Assembly: GCA_937924195.1 (NCBI GenBank)
Contig: CALDVP010000091.1
Span: 1 to 38,560 of the forward strand
Reading direction: 5' to 3'
DNA length: 38,560 nt
Source of the DNA: an uncultured Lysobacterales bacterium
GTDB taxonomy: Bacteria; Pseudomonadota; Gammaproteobacteria; Xanthomonadales; Ahniellaceae
This document shows, piece by piece, positions 1 through 9,276 of this stretch (position 1 is the stretch's first letter; each line of letters starts with the position of its first letter). The notes below the pieces were generated by a model, which made no database searches, had not been told where the DNA came from, and saw only the letters and a list, made by a program, of their open reading frames with translations. A program made the translations under genes and the position numbers.

Positions 1-162
1 ATGATCGAGAAATTGCGGATGTGTTTCATCTCACAGCGCCAGCCGACTGCGGCCGACGCGACGCGGCGGCTCGGGGGGAATCCGGGAAGCCCGCGATTAT
101 CGCAGATCGCCGCCCGGGATTCGTCGACGACGCGTCTTCGGCCCCGCGTTTCGGAAGGGCCA

Positions 163-194
163 GTGGCGCCGGGACCCGGAGGACCCGGCGCCAC
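163..194 (-). terminator. Hairpin just downstream of degP, possible terminator
   Basis: Perfect 11-bp inverted repeat GTGGCGCCGGG / CCCGGCGCCAC around a 10-nt loop, 11 nt after the degP stop. No strong T-tract, so not a classical intrinsic terminator. Confidence 0.4.
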
Positions 195-205
195 CGCAGC
201 GGTGG

Positions 206-1630
206 TCAGCGGCTCGCTTCCGGACGGATCGCCACGAAAACGTTCGCGTCACCGCGCCGAACCAGCAGCATGATCGCCTGCCCGGCACGGGCCGCGCCCG
301 CAGCGCGCTCGAACTCGGCGACGGTCCGGACGGACTGGTTGCCGACGCGCAGGATCACGTCGCCTGGCTGGATCCCGGCCCTGCCCGCAGCCTGTCCGGT
401 GACGCGTTCGACCAGGACACCGGCATCCACGCCCAGCTGCTGGCGCTGTTCCGCGGTCAGCGCACGCACGGACAAGCCAAGCGCGGCACCCGTGCCGGAA
501 GCGCCGCCGCGCGACCCGGCAGGGCTGGTCCCGGCCGTCGAGCCGCCTCCAAGTTCGGCCACGATCACGGGCACGTTCAGACTGCGGCCGTCACGGAACA
601 CGCCGAGCGTCGCACGGGTCCCGGGCGCAGTCGCACCGACCATCGGCGGCAGTTCGGACGAATCGCCGATCTCGCGGCCGTTGAACGAGGTGATCACGTC
701 GCCGACACGGATTCCGGCCTTCTCGGCGGCACTCCCGGGCTGGATCTCGGCCACGAGCGCACCCGCCGGACGCGGCAGCCCGAGCGCCTCGGCACGGTCT
801 CGGTCGATATTCTGGATCTGCACGCCGATCACGCCGCGACTGACACGACCCTTGGTGCGGAGCTGCTCGACGACGCTCTTCGCGGTGTCGATCGGAATCG
901 AGAACGAGAGGCCGATCGAGCCGCCCGAGGTCGAAAAGATCTGCGAGTTGATCCCGACGACCTCGCCTGCGAGATTGAACAGCGGGCCGCCGGAATTGCC
1001 GCGGTTGATCGCGACGTCGGTCTGGATGAAGGGCACATAGCGCTGATCGTTGCCGAGCGTGCGACCCACCGAGCTCACGATGCCCGCGGTCACGGTCTCC
1101 TCGAGCCCGAAGGGCGAGCCGATCGCGACCACCCACTGGCCGGGCTTGAGCTTGTCGGATTCCCCGAGCGTCGCGGCCGGCAATCCGGTGGCGTCGACCT
1201 TGAGCAGGGCGATGTCGGTATCGCGATCCGAGCCGACCACGGTGGCGACCAGTTCACGACGATCGCGGAGGCGGACGGTGACCTCGTCCGCGCCGTCGAT
1301 CACGTGGTGGTTGGTCAGGATGTAGCCATCGCTCGAGATCACGAAGCCCGAGCCGCCGGAGATTCGCTCGGGCTGCGGTCCGCGTGGCATCCCGGGCATG
1401 CCGGGCATCGGCCCGAAGAAACGCCGGAACAGTTCCGGGATCTCCTCGGGGCTCATCTGCGAGGGATCGTTGGCATCGGCTCGCGTCTTGCGCGCGGTGA
1501 TGTTGACCACGGTCGGCGCATTGCGCTCGACGATGGCAACGAAGTCTGGCAACTGGGCCGGCGCGGCCGGCGCGACCAGCGCCAGCGCGACGGCCATCAG
1601 CACGATCGTGAACGGGGACTTGCTCGTCAT
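206..1630 (-). CDS. degP: DegP/HtrA (MucD)-family periplasmic serine endoprotease with two PDZ domains
   Basis: Signal peptide MTSKSPFTIVLMAVALALVAPAAPA; trypsin-like motifs LTNHHVIDGADE, DTDIALLKV and GNSGGPLF; two C-terminal PDZ domains. Start set at internal Met of the 488-aa ORF. Confidence 0.95.
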   Translation of the reverse strand: MTSKSPFTIVLMAVALALVAPAAPAQLPDFVAIVERNAPTVVNITARKTRADANDPSQMSPEEIPELFRRFFGPMPGMPGMPRGPQPERISGGSGFVISSDGYILTNHHVIDGADEVTVRLRDRRELVATVVGSDRDTDIALLKVDATGLPAATLGESDKLKPGQWVVAIGSPFGLEETVTAGIVSSVGRTLGNDQRYVPFIQTDVAINRGNSGGPLFNLAGEVVGINSQIFSTSGGSIGLSFSIPIDTAKSVVEQLRTKGRVSRGVIGVQIQNIDRDRAEALGLPRPAGALVAEIQPGSAAEKAGIRVGDVITSFNGREIGDSSELPPMVGATAPGTRATLGVFRDGRSLNVPVIVAELGGGSTAGTSPAGSRGGASGTGAALGLSVRALTAEQRQQLGVDAGVLVERVTGQAAGRAGIQPGDVILRVGNQSVRTVAEFERAAGAARAGQAIMLLVRRGDANVFVAIRPEASR

Positions 1631-1951
1631 GGGGTCATCCTTTGGTCGGATCACACTGCAATGGGGCGTCAAGCGGATCGATCAAGGCCCCGAACTGCTG
1701 GGTACCAACGATCGATTCGTGGGTTGATCGGGTGAAGCACGCCGGGATCGCGCGGAGGACTGCGGGTCCGGCATGGGCCCGGACTCGCGCTTTGGATCGC
1801 GCTCGCCGGGGCGACCGCGCGGCGGACCGGCCATCCATGCCCGGATGAGTGCGCCAAACGCGTGGAATACGCCTCGGCGCGCAAGACGGGCGCCCAGTCT
1901 TCACCGGCGGGGCAATCCTCGTCCGTCGAACCACGCATCCACGCCAGCATC

Positions 1952-2827
1952 TCAGTCGGCACGTCGCACCGAACGCGCGATACGTTCGAGGGCGCCCGGC
2001 GGCAGTTCGCCGACCACAACGACGTGGAAACCATCGCCGCTGGCGCCGTAGGCACGCATCAGCGCACGCTGGGCATGGCCGAGAAGCCGCGCCGGACCGG
2101 GCTCGATGTAGACCGAGACGCTGGCAAGGCCATCGGAGAACACGAGGTGTCGACCGGCACCCTCGTGTTCTCTCGCCGCCACCAGCCGGAAGCCCGCAGG
2201 CATTCCGGGGACGGACCACCCGATGAGTTTTGGCTCTGCCGCCGTCGGCGGCGCCGTCGCCCGGGCGGGGCCGGCCGCGAACTCGACCTGGGTGAACATC
2301 GACTGTTCGAGCAATTGACCGGCTGCAGTCAGCACCGCGGAGCCCAGCAGCAATCCGCTCTCGCGCTCCAGCCAGAGGCGATACCCGTAGCGCGCATCGT
2401 CGCGTGGGATGGCGTCGACCACCACGGCCGGGCGCCCTGCGACGCGAGCCTCGCCGGTCAGCGTCAGTCGATAGCTGGCCTCGAGATCGGCGACGGGCCC
2501 GGCGACCAGTGTCGTCCACGGCTCGTCGAGCGCGTCCTCGATTCGGAGTACGCCGGCCGCCGCGACACTCGCCAGCCGACCGCCGGCCCGGACGACTTCC
2601 CGCGGCTCGCCGGTCAGCGTGCGCAGCACGTCCTCGGGCATGCCATCGACGAAGCGACGCTCGACCTCGAGCGCCTGAAGCTGTCCACCGCGCACGTAGA
2701 CGACGACTCCGCGATAGGCGAGTCCGTGCATGGCGCCGTTCATCCGCTGGATCCAGTTCGCAGCGGCCTCGTCGGCCGACGCGACCACCGACCATGCCAG
2801 CGCGGTGAAGAGAAGCGCGGCGCGCAT
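1952..2827 (-). CDS. rseB: RseB/MucB sigma-E regulatory protein
   Basis: 291 aa with signal peptide; WIQRMNGAMHGLAYRGVVVYVRGGQLQALEVER is typical of MucB/RseB; lies between rseA and degP. Confidence 0.92.
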   Translation of the reverse strand: MRAALLFTALAWSVVASADEAAANWIQRMNGAMHGLAYRGVVVYVRGGQLQALEVERRFVDGMPEDVLRTLTGEPREVVRAGGRLASVAAAGVLRIEDALDEPWTTLVAGPVADLEASYRLTLTGEARVAGRPAVVVDAIPRDDARYGYRLWLERESGLLLGSAVLTAAGQLLEQSMFTQVEFAAGPARATAPPTAAEPKLIGWSVPGMPAGFRLVAAREHEGAGRHLVFSDGLASVSVYIEPGPARLLGHAQRALMRAYGASGDGFHVVVVGELPPGALERIARSVRRAD

Positions 2828-2836
2828 CGATCGGAC

Positions 2837-3484
2837 TCAGCGGCTGCCCGACTGGGCCCCGGTGGCCGGACGCGCAGCCGGCCACGCCACCATGTTCACG
2901 TACGGGACGAATCCGGCGCGCGCCGAGGCGGAGCCTCCCGCCGCGTGGCGCAGGAAATACGCTTCGACGGCCGGATCCAGCAATTCGACCGGCGCCGCGC
3001 CAGCGCTCGGCGCGAGTGGCATCGCCCAGGTCTCGCTGACCTGTCGCAGCGGCAGCACCGGTGCCAGGTCCTCGGTGCGCAGCGCGGCCTGCGAGGCCAG
3101 CACCGGAACCGCCGGGGACTGCGTTCCGGCGAGCGGCGTCGAACCGGTCTGCGCGTCGCGTCCTGGTCCCGTGACCATCAACGCCAGCGCGGCGACGCCG
3201 GCTGCGATCGCGCCACCGGCCAGTGGCCGCAGCAGGCGGGTGCGTGCCCGCGGCGGCGCCTCCGCGCCTACGCGCTCGGCGACACGGGTCGCGAAGTCCT
3301 CGCCGACCGGCACCACCCGCTCGCCACGCAGGCAGGATCCGACGAGCGCGTAGCGCGACACGGTGGCCCGCAGCGCGGCATCGGACTCGAGCCGACGCGC
3401 GAGGAAGCGCGCCTCATCGCGTCCGAGCTCGCCGTCGACCCAGGCGGACAACGATTCGCGGTTCTGGTCCTGCATGGTCTTCAT
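2837..3484 (-). CDS. rseA: Anti-sigma-E factor RseA/MucA
   Basis: RESLSAWVDGELGRDEARFLARRLESD is an RseA N-terminal motif; single TM segment (PLAGGAIAAGVAALALMVTG); directly downstream of rpoE. Confidence 0.92.
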   Translation of the reverse strand: MKTMQDQNRESLSAWVDGELGRDEARFLARRLESDAALRATVSRYALVGSCLRGERVVPVGEDFATRVAERVGAEAPPRARTRLLRPLAGGAIAAGVAALALMVTGPGRDAQTGSTPLAGTQSPAVPVLASQAALRTEDLAPVLPLRQVSETWAMPLAPSAGAAPVELLDPAVEAYFLRHAAGGSASARAGFVPYVNMVAWPAARPATGAQSGSR

Positions 3485-3537
3485 TCCTCGTCCTGCGTGA
3501 TCTGTGCCGACTCGGCCCGAATGGGCTCCATCCGGCG

Positions 3538-4134
3538 CTACGTGCCACCGTCCCCGCGCTCGTCGAGCAACGGCTTGATCCGCTGGTCGATCGCATCACG
3601 GGCGCGGAAGATCCTTGAACGCACCGTGCCGATCGGCGAGTTCATCGCCTCGGCGATTTCCTCGTAGCTGAGTCCCTCGACCTCGCGCAGCGTGATCGCG
3701 ACACGCAGGTCCTCGGGCAGGTCGGCCACCGCGGCGGTCACGGCCGACTCGATTTCCTGGCGCAGCAGTTCGCGCTCCGGCGTCGCCGAGTCGCGCATCC
3801 GCAGCGCGGATTCGAAGTGCTCGGCATCGTCGAGCGCGACGTCGTCGGATGGCGGCCGTCGGCCGAGCGACACCAAGTGGTTCTTTGCCGCGTTGATCGC
3901 AATCCGGTGCACCCACGTGTAGAACGCACTGTCGCCACGAAAGTTCCCGATCGCCCGCCACGCCCGGACGAAGACTTCCTGCGCAACGTCCTGGCATTCG
4001 GCCCAGTCGGAGATGTAACGGGACACGACGCCGACGACGCGATGCTGGTAGCGGCGCACGAGCAGATCGAAGGCACGGCGATCGCCGGCCTGCACGCGCT
4101 TGACGAGTTCGATGTCTGGGTCGGTCTCGGCCAT
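3538..4134 (-). CDS. rpoE: RNA polymerase sigma factor RpoE (AlgU-type ECF)
   Basis: DIELVKRVQAGDRRAFDLLVRRYQHRV...DVAQEVFVRAWRAI (sigma2) and LPEDLRVAITLREVEGLSYEEIAEAMNSPIGTVRSRIFRAR (sigma4). Start set at internal MAETDPDIEL. Confidence 0.95.
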   Translation of the reverse strand: MAETDPDIELVKRVQAGDRRAFDLLVRRYQHRVVGVVSRYISDWAECQDVAQEVFVRAWRAIGNFRGDSAFYTWVHRIAINAAKNHLVSLGRRPPSDDVALDDAEHFESALRMRDSATPERELLRQEIESAVTAAVADLPEDLRVAITLREVEGLSYEEIAEAMNSPIGTVRSRIFRARDAIDQRIKPLLDERGDGGT

Positions 4135-4372
4135 CGGCGGCCCGGCTCCTTGCCTTCGAGGGAGTGATGGTTCCGCGGCGGGAACCTCGGCCGTCCGCAT
4201 GGCCGGGCCGCCTCGACCGCGGATCGGCGCCCGAGTTCCCCGCCATCGCACGGGCCGGTCGGTCTCATCGATCGGGCACCCGCCCGCCAGGTGCCCTGTC
4301 GCGTCTGGCGGCGTCGATCAGGCCTCGGATTGTCGCACCCAAGTCTTGCCCCCGGCGAACCAGGGCGAGGCC

Positions 4373-6556
4373 TCAGCGTCGCTCGGCCAACAGGCGTTCG
4401 CGCTCGACGAGCAATTCCTCGAGCGCGGCGACCGGCAACGGTCGGCAGAACAGGAAGCCTTGCAGTTCGTCGCAGCCCTGCTCGCGCAGGAAAGCCGCAT
4501 GCTGTTCGTACTCGACGCCCTCGGCGACTACGTGACGGCCCAGTGAGTGCGCCATGCCGATCGTTGCGCGCACGATCGTCTCGTCGTCGGGGTCGACCCC
4601 GATGTTGCGCACGAACATCTGGTCGATCTTGACGCGGTCGGCGGGAAACCGTCGGATGTAGTCGAGCGAGGCCTGTCCCGTGCCGAAGTCGTCGATCGCG
4701 ATCTGGCAGCCGAGCGAGCGCAGCGCCCTGAGCGACTCGATCAGGTGCGGGATGCGTTTCACGCTGACGCTCTCGGTCACCTCCAGCTCGAGTGTGTCGG
4801 GCGGCAGGCCGGTCTCGGCGAGCACCGCGGTTACGTCGGCGACGAGTTCGTGCCGGCCCAACTGCACGGCCGAGAGGTTGACCGCGACCCGCAGCGGCAG
4901 GCCGAAGCGTTGCTGCCAGGCGCGCGCCTGACGACAGGCCTCGAACAGCACCCAGCGACCGATCGGCACGATCAGCCCGGTTTCCTCGGCCAGCGGGATG
5001 AAGAAGCCCGGCGACACCATGCCCATTTCAGGGTGTTCCCAGCGCACCAGCGCCTCGATGCCGATGATGTCTTCGTCGCGGGCGGAAACCTGTGGCTGGA
5101 AGTGCAGTCTCAGTTCACCGTGGGCCTCGGCCACTCGCAGGCGGGCCTCGAGCGTGGCGCGCTCGCGACGCGATTCGCGCAGGTCGGCGACGAACACGTG
5201 CGTCTGGTCAATGCCGAGACCCTTGCCGGTACGCAACGCGATATCGGCTTGACGCACGAGATCCTCGGCCGACCCGGCATCGTCCGGGAAATGGCAGACG
5301 CCGACGCTGGCCGTCACACGCACCTCCTCGCGCTCTTCGAGGGCGATCGGCTCCGCGAGCGCGGTCCGAAGCTTCGCGGCAACGGTCTCGGCGTCGCCGC
5401 GGACCCGCAGCTCACGCAGGCAGACCGCGAACTCGTCGCCAGCGTAGCGCGCGACGAGATCGGTGCCCCGCACGGTCTGGCGCACGCGGCGGGCGCTCTC
5501 GACCAGGATTCGGTCGGCGAGGTCATGACCGAAGACTTCGTTGACGTTCTTGAAGCGGTCGAGGTTGACCAGCAGCACGGCACAGCGCTCGCCGCTGGTG
5601 CGGGCGCTACGCACCACCTCATGCAACCGCTGGTTGAACTGGGCCCGGTTCGCGAGTCGCGTCAGCGCGTCCCGCTCCTCCATCCGGCGACTCTGCTCGC
5701 GCAACCGCACGAGGCGGAACTCGATGGCGAGCCGCGCCGCGGCGATCCGCAGCAAGTTCCCGACCAGGCTCCCGTCGCGCCATTCCTGCAGGGTCCAGGC
5801 AACGATCGATCCGCGCGCCGAACCGTCCTCGTCGAGTATCGGAACGGCAAGGATTCCCGCGGCCCGGGTCGCGTGCAGCAACTTGGCGACGCCGGCCGCG
5901 TCGGCATCGCGGGTGACCGAGACCATCGCCACACCCCGGCATGCGGCTCGGATCGCGCCCCAGTCGGGCCGACCATCGCCAATGCGCGCGAGTTCGACGA
6001 CGTCGAACGGCTCGGCGTCATCGCCACGCCAACGCGCGACCGCGAAGAAGCTGCCCGGGAACCACTCGGCCAGGCGATCGACGACGGCTGCTGCCGGATT
6101 CTCGGCGGGCGCGAGCAAGGCCGCCGCGCGGCCAAGCAACGCGCTCGGCGCATCCGCGTCGCCGCGATCCGCCCGGGCCCGAGCGAAGGCCACTGCGGCC
6201 CGCCACCCGAGTTCGTGCGGGTCGATCGGCCGGCGGATGGCCTCGATCCCCGCGACCCCCAGTGCCGCGAGACCGGCCCACGCCGACTCGGCGCAGGCGA
6301 GCAAAAGCCCGATCGGATGTTCGCTCAGCGAAATCAATGTGCGCGCGTCGACCAGCGACGTCTTGGCCGAACTCGCGTCGAGCAAGATCAGAGCCGGCCG
6401 ACCCGCCTCCAGCGCTCCCTCGAGCGCCGCCTCGGCATTGGCTGCCTTCACGAACTCAAGGCCGATGCGCCGCGCCCAGTCGGCCACGCGCACGTCGTCC
6501 CCGCGATCGCCGAGCGCGCACAAGACCACGAGTCCTTCGGGCAATGCGCCGCTCAT
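4373..6556 (-). CDS. Bifunctional c-di-GMP signalling protein: receiver-like N-terminus, GAF-like domain, GGDEF (AGDEF) and EAL domains
   Basis: GGDEF domain with RYAGDEFAV and upstream RGTD (I-site-like); EAL domain with IEALVRWEHP, VNLSAVQL, EVTES, DDFGTGQASL, VKIDQMF, VAEGVE. Start ATG at 6556 overlaps the upstream gene stop. Confidence 0.93.
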   Translation of the reverse strand: MSGALPEGLVVLCALGDRGDDVRVADWARRIGLEFVKAANAEAALEGALEAGRPALILLDASSAKTSLVDARTLISLSEHPIGLLLACAESAWAGLAALGVAGIEAIRRPIDPHELGWRAAVAFARARADRGDADAPSALLGRAAALLAPAENPAAAVVDRLAEWFPGSFFAVARWRGDDAEPFDVVELARIGDGRPDWGAIRAACRGVAMVSVTRDADAAGVAKLLHATRAAGILAVPILDEDGSARGSIVAWTLQEWRDGSLVGNLLRIAAARLAIEFRLVRLREQSRRMEERDALTRLANRAQFNQRLHEVVRSARTSGERCAVLLVNLDRFKNVNEVFGHDLADRILVESARRVRQTVRGTDLVARYAGDEFAVCLRELRVRGDAETVAAKLRTALAEPIALEEREEVRVTASVGVCHFPDDAGSAEDLVRQADIALRTGKGLGIDQTHVFVADLRESRRERATLEARLRVAEAHGELRLHFQPQVSARDEDIIGIEALVRWEHPEMGMVSPGFFIPLAEETGLIVPIGRWVLFEACRQARAWQQRFGLPLRVAVNLSAVQLGRHELVADVTAVLAETGLPPDTLELEVTESVSVKRIPHLIESLRALRSLGCQIAIDDFGTGQASLDYIRRFPADRVKIDQMFVRNIGVDPDDETIVRATIGMAHSLGRHVVAEGVEYEQHAAFLREQGCDELQGFLFCRPLPVAALEELLVERERLLAERR

Positions 6557-7071
6557 TCGACCCAGCGTCCATTGCGCAGCCGCAGTGGGGAGCGGCCCGG
6601 CTGATCGAAGATCCGCGTCGCGACCCGTTCGAGCGCGGAATCGAGGCCGATGTAGCGGTCCATCAGCACGATCCGCTTCGGCGCCGCGTCCGGACACCCG
6701 TCGGCGAGCATCTCGCGCAGTCGCATCAGCGCGGCCGAGCCCGGCACCAGTCCCAACGTCGAGACCGGATGGAACAGGTAGATCCCGAAATGCCCGCTGG
6801 CGTGAATGTGGCGGAGCGCGTCGAAGCCGCTACCGGTCCCTGGGACGTGGACACCCGGCTCGCGCAGGCTGCCGATACCGACGCCGGGCACGAAGTGATA
6901 GATCGCCTGGCCCTCGCGCAGCGCGGCCTGCCGGAACTGATCGAGCAACGCCTCGGGGCGCGGCGTCTCGATCGCCACGAGCAGGCCCGGGCTCTCGATG
7001 ACGCGCGCCGTGAGACCCGCGAAAACCGGTCGGCCGGCGAGCGGACTGGACGGGTTGGCGTCGCTGGGCAT
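6553..7071 (-). CDS. Uncharacterised 172-aa protein, possibly a stand-alone Ycf46-type AAA-ATPase N-terminal domain
   Basis: 4-bp overlap (ATGA) with the downstream GGDEF/EAL gene. Pattern SPGLLVAIETPRPEALLDQFRQAA...AIYHFVPGVGI...DALRHIHASGHFGIYLFHPV...KRIVLMDRYIGLDSALERVATRIF follows the order of the N-terminal region of Ycf46-like ATPases; no Walker A seen. Confidence 0.75.
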   Translation of the reverse strand: MPSDANPSSPLAGRPVFAGLTARVIESPGLLVAIETPRPEALLDQFRQAALREGQAIYHFVPGVGIGSLREPGVHVPGTGSGFDALRHIHASGHFGIYLFHPVSTLGLVPGSAALMRLREMLADGCPDAAPKRIVLMDRYIGLDSALERVATRIFDQPGRSPLRLRNGRWVE

Positions 7072-7239
7072 CCGCTAAGTCTGCCGCAAGTCGCGCCAGA
7101 CCGTCGCCGCCAGTGTCGGCGCGACGCGAGTCGACAACGACCCTCACCCGCGCGGACCTCAACGATCACGATGCGTGGATGCACCGTTCGCCCGGTCTGC
7201 GCTACTTTCCGATCGGTGCTGAAACGGAGTACCGAGCCG

Positions 7240-9276
7240 ATGTTCCAGGGCCTGAAGCCGCGCCACTGGCGCACGTCGACCGAACCGGACGGGATCATCG
7301 TCCTTACCCTCGACCGCGCCGGCGAGTCGGCCAACAGCCTTGGCCGCGAAGTGCTCGATGAGCTCGGACTGCTGGTCGAGCGGATTGCGATCGAAACCCC
7401 GAAGGGCCTGGTGATCGTCTCGGGCAAGCCCGGGAGCTTCGTGGTCGGGGCCGACCTCCGTGAGTTCGAAGGCTATGCGAAGAGCGGGCAGGTCGCCGCC
7501 GCGATCGACCGCGGCCACCGCGTGTTCACTCGCCTCGCCGGGCTGCGCTGCCCGACGGTCTGCGCGATCCACGGTGTCTCGATGGGTGGCGGCACCGAGC
7601 TGGCGCTGGCCTGCCGCTACCGAGTCGCCAGCGACGACCCGAAGACCCGAATCGGCCTGCCCGAGGTCCTGATCGGCATCCACCCGGGCTGGGGCGGGCT
7701 CGCGCGGCTGCCGCACCTGGTCGGCGCGCCGAAGGCCTTCGAGATGATGCTGACCGGCCGTGCGCTCAACGCCAAGGCGGCCCGCGCGATCGGCCTCGTC
7801 GACGCCGTCGTGCCCGAGGCCGAGCTGCTGGCGCACGCCAAGCAGCTGATCGCGCGCCCGCCGGCTCGACCGCTCGGCCAGCACCTGATCGCCTGGGTCA
7901 CGAACTGGTGGCCGGTGCGCCAGGTGCTGGCGTCGATGATCCGCAAGCAGACGGCGGCCAGGGCCGACCCGAGGCACTACCCGGCCCCATTCGCGATGAT
8001 CGAGGTCTGGCGCCGCCACGGCGGCAGCGTGCCGGCCGCGCTCGAGGCCGAGGCTCGCTCGGTCGCGAAGCTCGCCGAGACTCCGACCGCACGCAACCTC
8101 GTTCGCGTGTTCTTCCTGCAGGACGCGTTGAAATCCTCTGGCAACAAGGACGGCCACGCGATCCGCAAGGTCCACGTCGTCGGCGCCGGGGTGATGGGCG
8201 GCGACATTGCCGCGTGGTGCGCGCTGCAGGGCTTCGAGGTGACGCTGCAGGACCGTGAACTCAAATACATCGAACCGGCGCTGACGCGGGCCGACGCGCT
8301 CTACGCGAAAAAGCTGAAGACCCCCGAGCGGATCACGCCGGCGCGGGCTCGCCTCAAGGCCGACGTCGAGGGGGCCGGCGTCGCCGACGCCGACCTCGTG
8401 ATCGAGGCGATCTTCGAGAATATCGAGGCCAAGCAGGCGCTCTACGCGGCGCTCGAGCCGCGGATGAAGCCGGGCGCGATCCTGGCCACTAACACCTCGT
8501 CGATCCCGCTCGCGACGCTGCGCGAGAAGCTGGCGCGACCGGAGTCCTTCGTCGGCATCCACTACTTCAACCCGGTCGCGCTGATGCCGCTGGTCGAGAT
8601 CGTCAGGCACGACGCAGTCTCGCGCGAGACCCTCGAACGCACGCAGGGCTTCGTCCGCGGCATCGACAAGCTGCCGATCGTGGTCGCTGGCACGCCCGGA
8701 TTCCTGGTCAATCGGATTCTGATGCCCTACCTGCTGGAAGCGATCCGCGCCCACGCCGAAGGCATCCCCGGCCCGGTGATCGACCGCGCCGCGAAGTCGT
8801 TCGGAATGCCGATGGGGCCGATCGAACTGGTCGACACGGTCGGCCTCGACGTCGCCGCCTCGGTCGGGAAGATCCTCGCGCCCTTCCTCGGCCTCGAACT
8901 GCCGGCCGGCATCGAGGCCAGGCTCGAATCGGGCAAGCGCGGCAAGAAGGACGGCGAGGGCCTGTATCGCTGGGTCGATGGCAAGCCGGTCAAGCCCGAA
9001 GTCCCGAAGGGCTACCGGGCGCCCGAGGATCTCGCCGACCGGCTAGTACTACCGATGGTCAACGAGGCCGTCGCGTGCCTCGCCGATGGCGTGGCCGAGT
9101 CCGCCGACCTGATCGACGCCGGCGTGATCTTCGGCACGGGCTTTGCGCCCTTCCGCGGTGGCCCGCTCCACTACGTCCGCGAAACCGGCCCAGAAGCAGT
9201 GCAGGCGCGTATGCGCAAGCTCGCCGAGGTCCACGGATTTCGTTTTCAGCCCAAGCAGGGATGGGATCGCCTATGA
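7240..9276 (+). CDS. fadJ: FadJ/FadB-type multifunctional enoyl-CoA hydratase / 3-hydroxyacyl-CoA dehydrogenase
   Basis: Crotonase motifs HGVSMGGGTELALACRYRVAS and GLPEVLIGIHPGWGGLARLP; NAD-binding HVVGAGVMGGDIAAWCALQGFEVTLQD; FVGIHYFNPVALMPLVEIV. Start set at MFQGLKPRHWR inside the 1111-aa ORF. Confidence 0.93.
   Translation: MFQGLKPRHWRTSTEPDGIIVLTLDRAGESANSLGREVLDELGLLVERIAIETPKGLVIVSGKPGSFVVGADLREFEGYAKSGQVAAAIDRGHRVFTRLAGLRCPTVCAIHGVSMGGGTELALACRYRVASDDPKTRIGLPEVLIGIHPGWGGLARLPHLVGAPKAFEMMLTGRALNAKAARAIGLVDAVVPEAELLAHAKQLIARPPARPLGQHLIAWVTNWWPVRQVLASMIRKQTAARADPRHYPAPFAMIEVWRRHGGSVPAALEAEARSVAKLAETPTARNLVRVFFLQDALKSSGNKDGHAIRKVHVVGAGVMGGDIAAWCALQGFEVTLQDRELKYIEPALTRADALYAKKLKTPERITPARARLKADVEGAGVADADLVIEAIFENIEAKQALYAALEPRMKPGAILATNTSSIPLATLREKLARPESFVGIHYFNPVALMPLVEIVRHDAVSRETLERTQGFVRGIDKLPIVVAGTPGFLVNRILMPYLLEAIRAHAEGIPGPVIDRAAKSFGMPMGPIELVDTVGLDVAASVGKILAPFLGLELPAGIEARLESGKRGKKDGEGLYRWVDGKPVKPEVPKGYRAPEDLADRLVLPMVNEAVACLADGVAESADLIDAGVIFGTGFAPFRGGPLHYVRETGPEAVQARMRKLAEVHGFRFQPKQGWDRL

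Noticed and set aside
1-273. 90-aa ORF at the left edge
   Set aside because: Crosses a strong hairpin and the end of degP, no recognisable motif; likely non-coding.
1635-2885. 416-aa minus-strand ORF overlapping rseB in another frame
   Set aside because: Arg/Gly/Ala-rich out-of-frame translation; rseB frame is clearly the coding one.
4135-4260. Possible sigma-E autoregulated promoter upstream of rpoE (GGAACC on the minus strand near 4168-4173)
   Set aside because: No TCTGA-like -10 at the correct spacing; match to the -35 alone is not enough in this composition.
4547-6604. 685-aa plus-strand ORF opposite the GGDEF/EAL gene
   Set aside because: Composition is that of an antisense shadow of a high-GC gene; the minus-strand frame has clear GGDEF/EAL domain motifs.
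7159-8754. 531-aa minus-strand ORF opposite fadJ
   Set aside because: Low-complexity His/Arg/Asp/Gln-rich shadow ORF; fadJ frame carries recognisable catalytic motifs.
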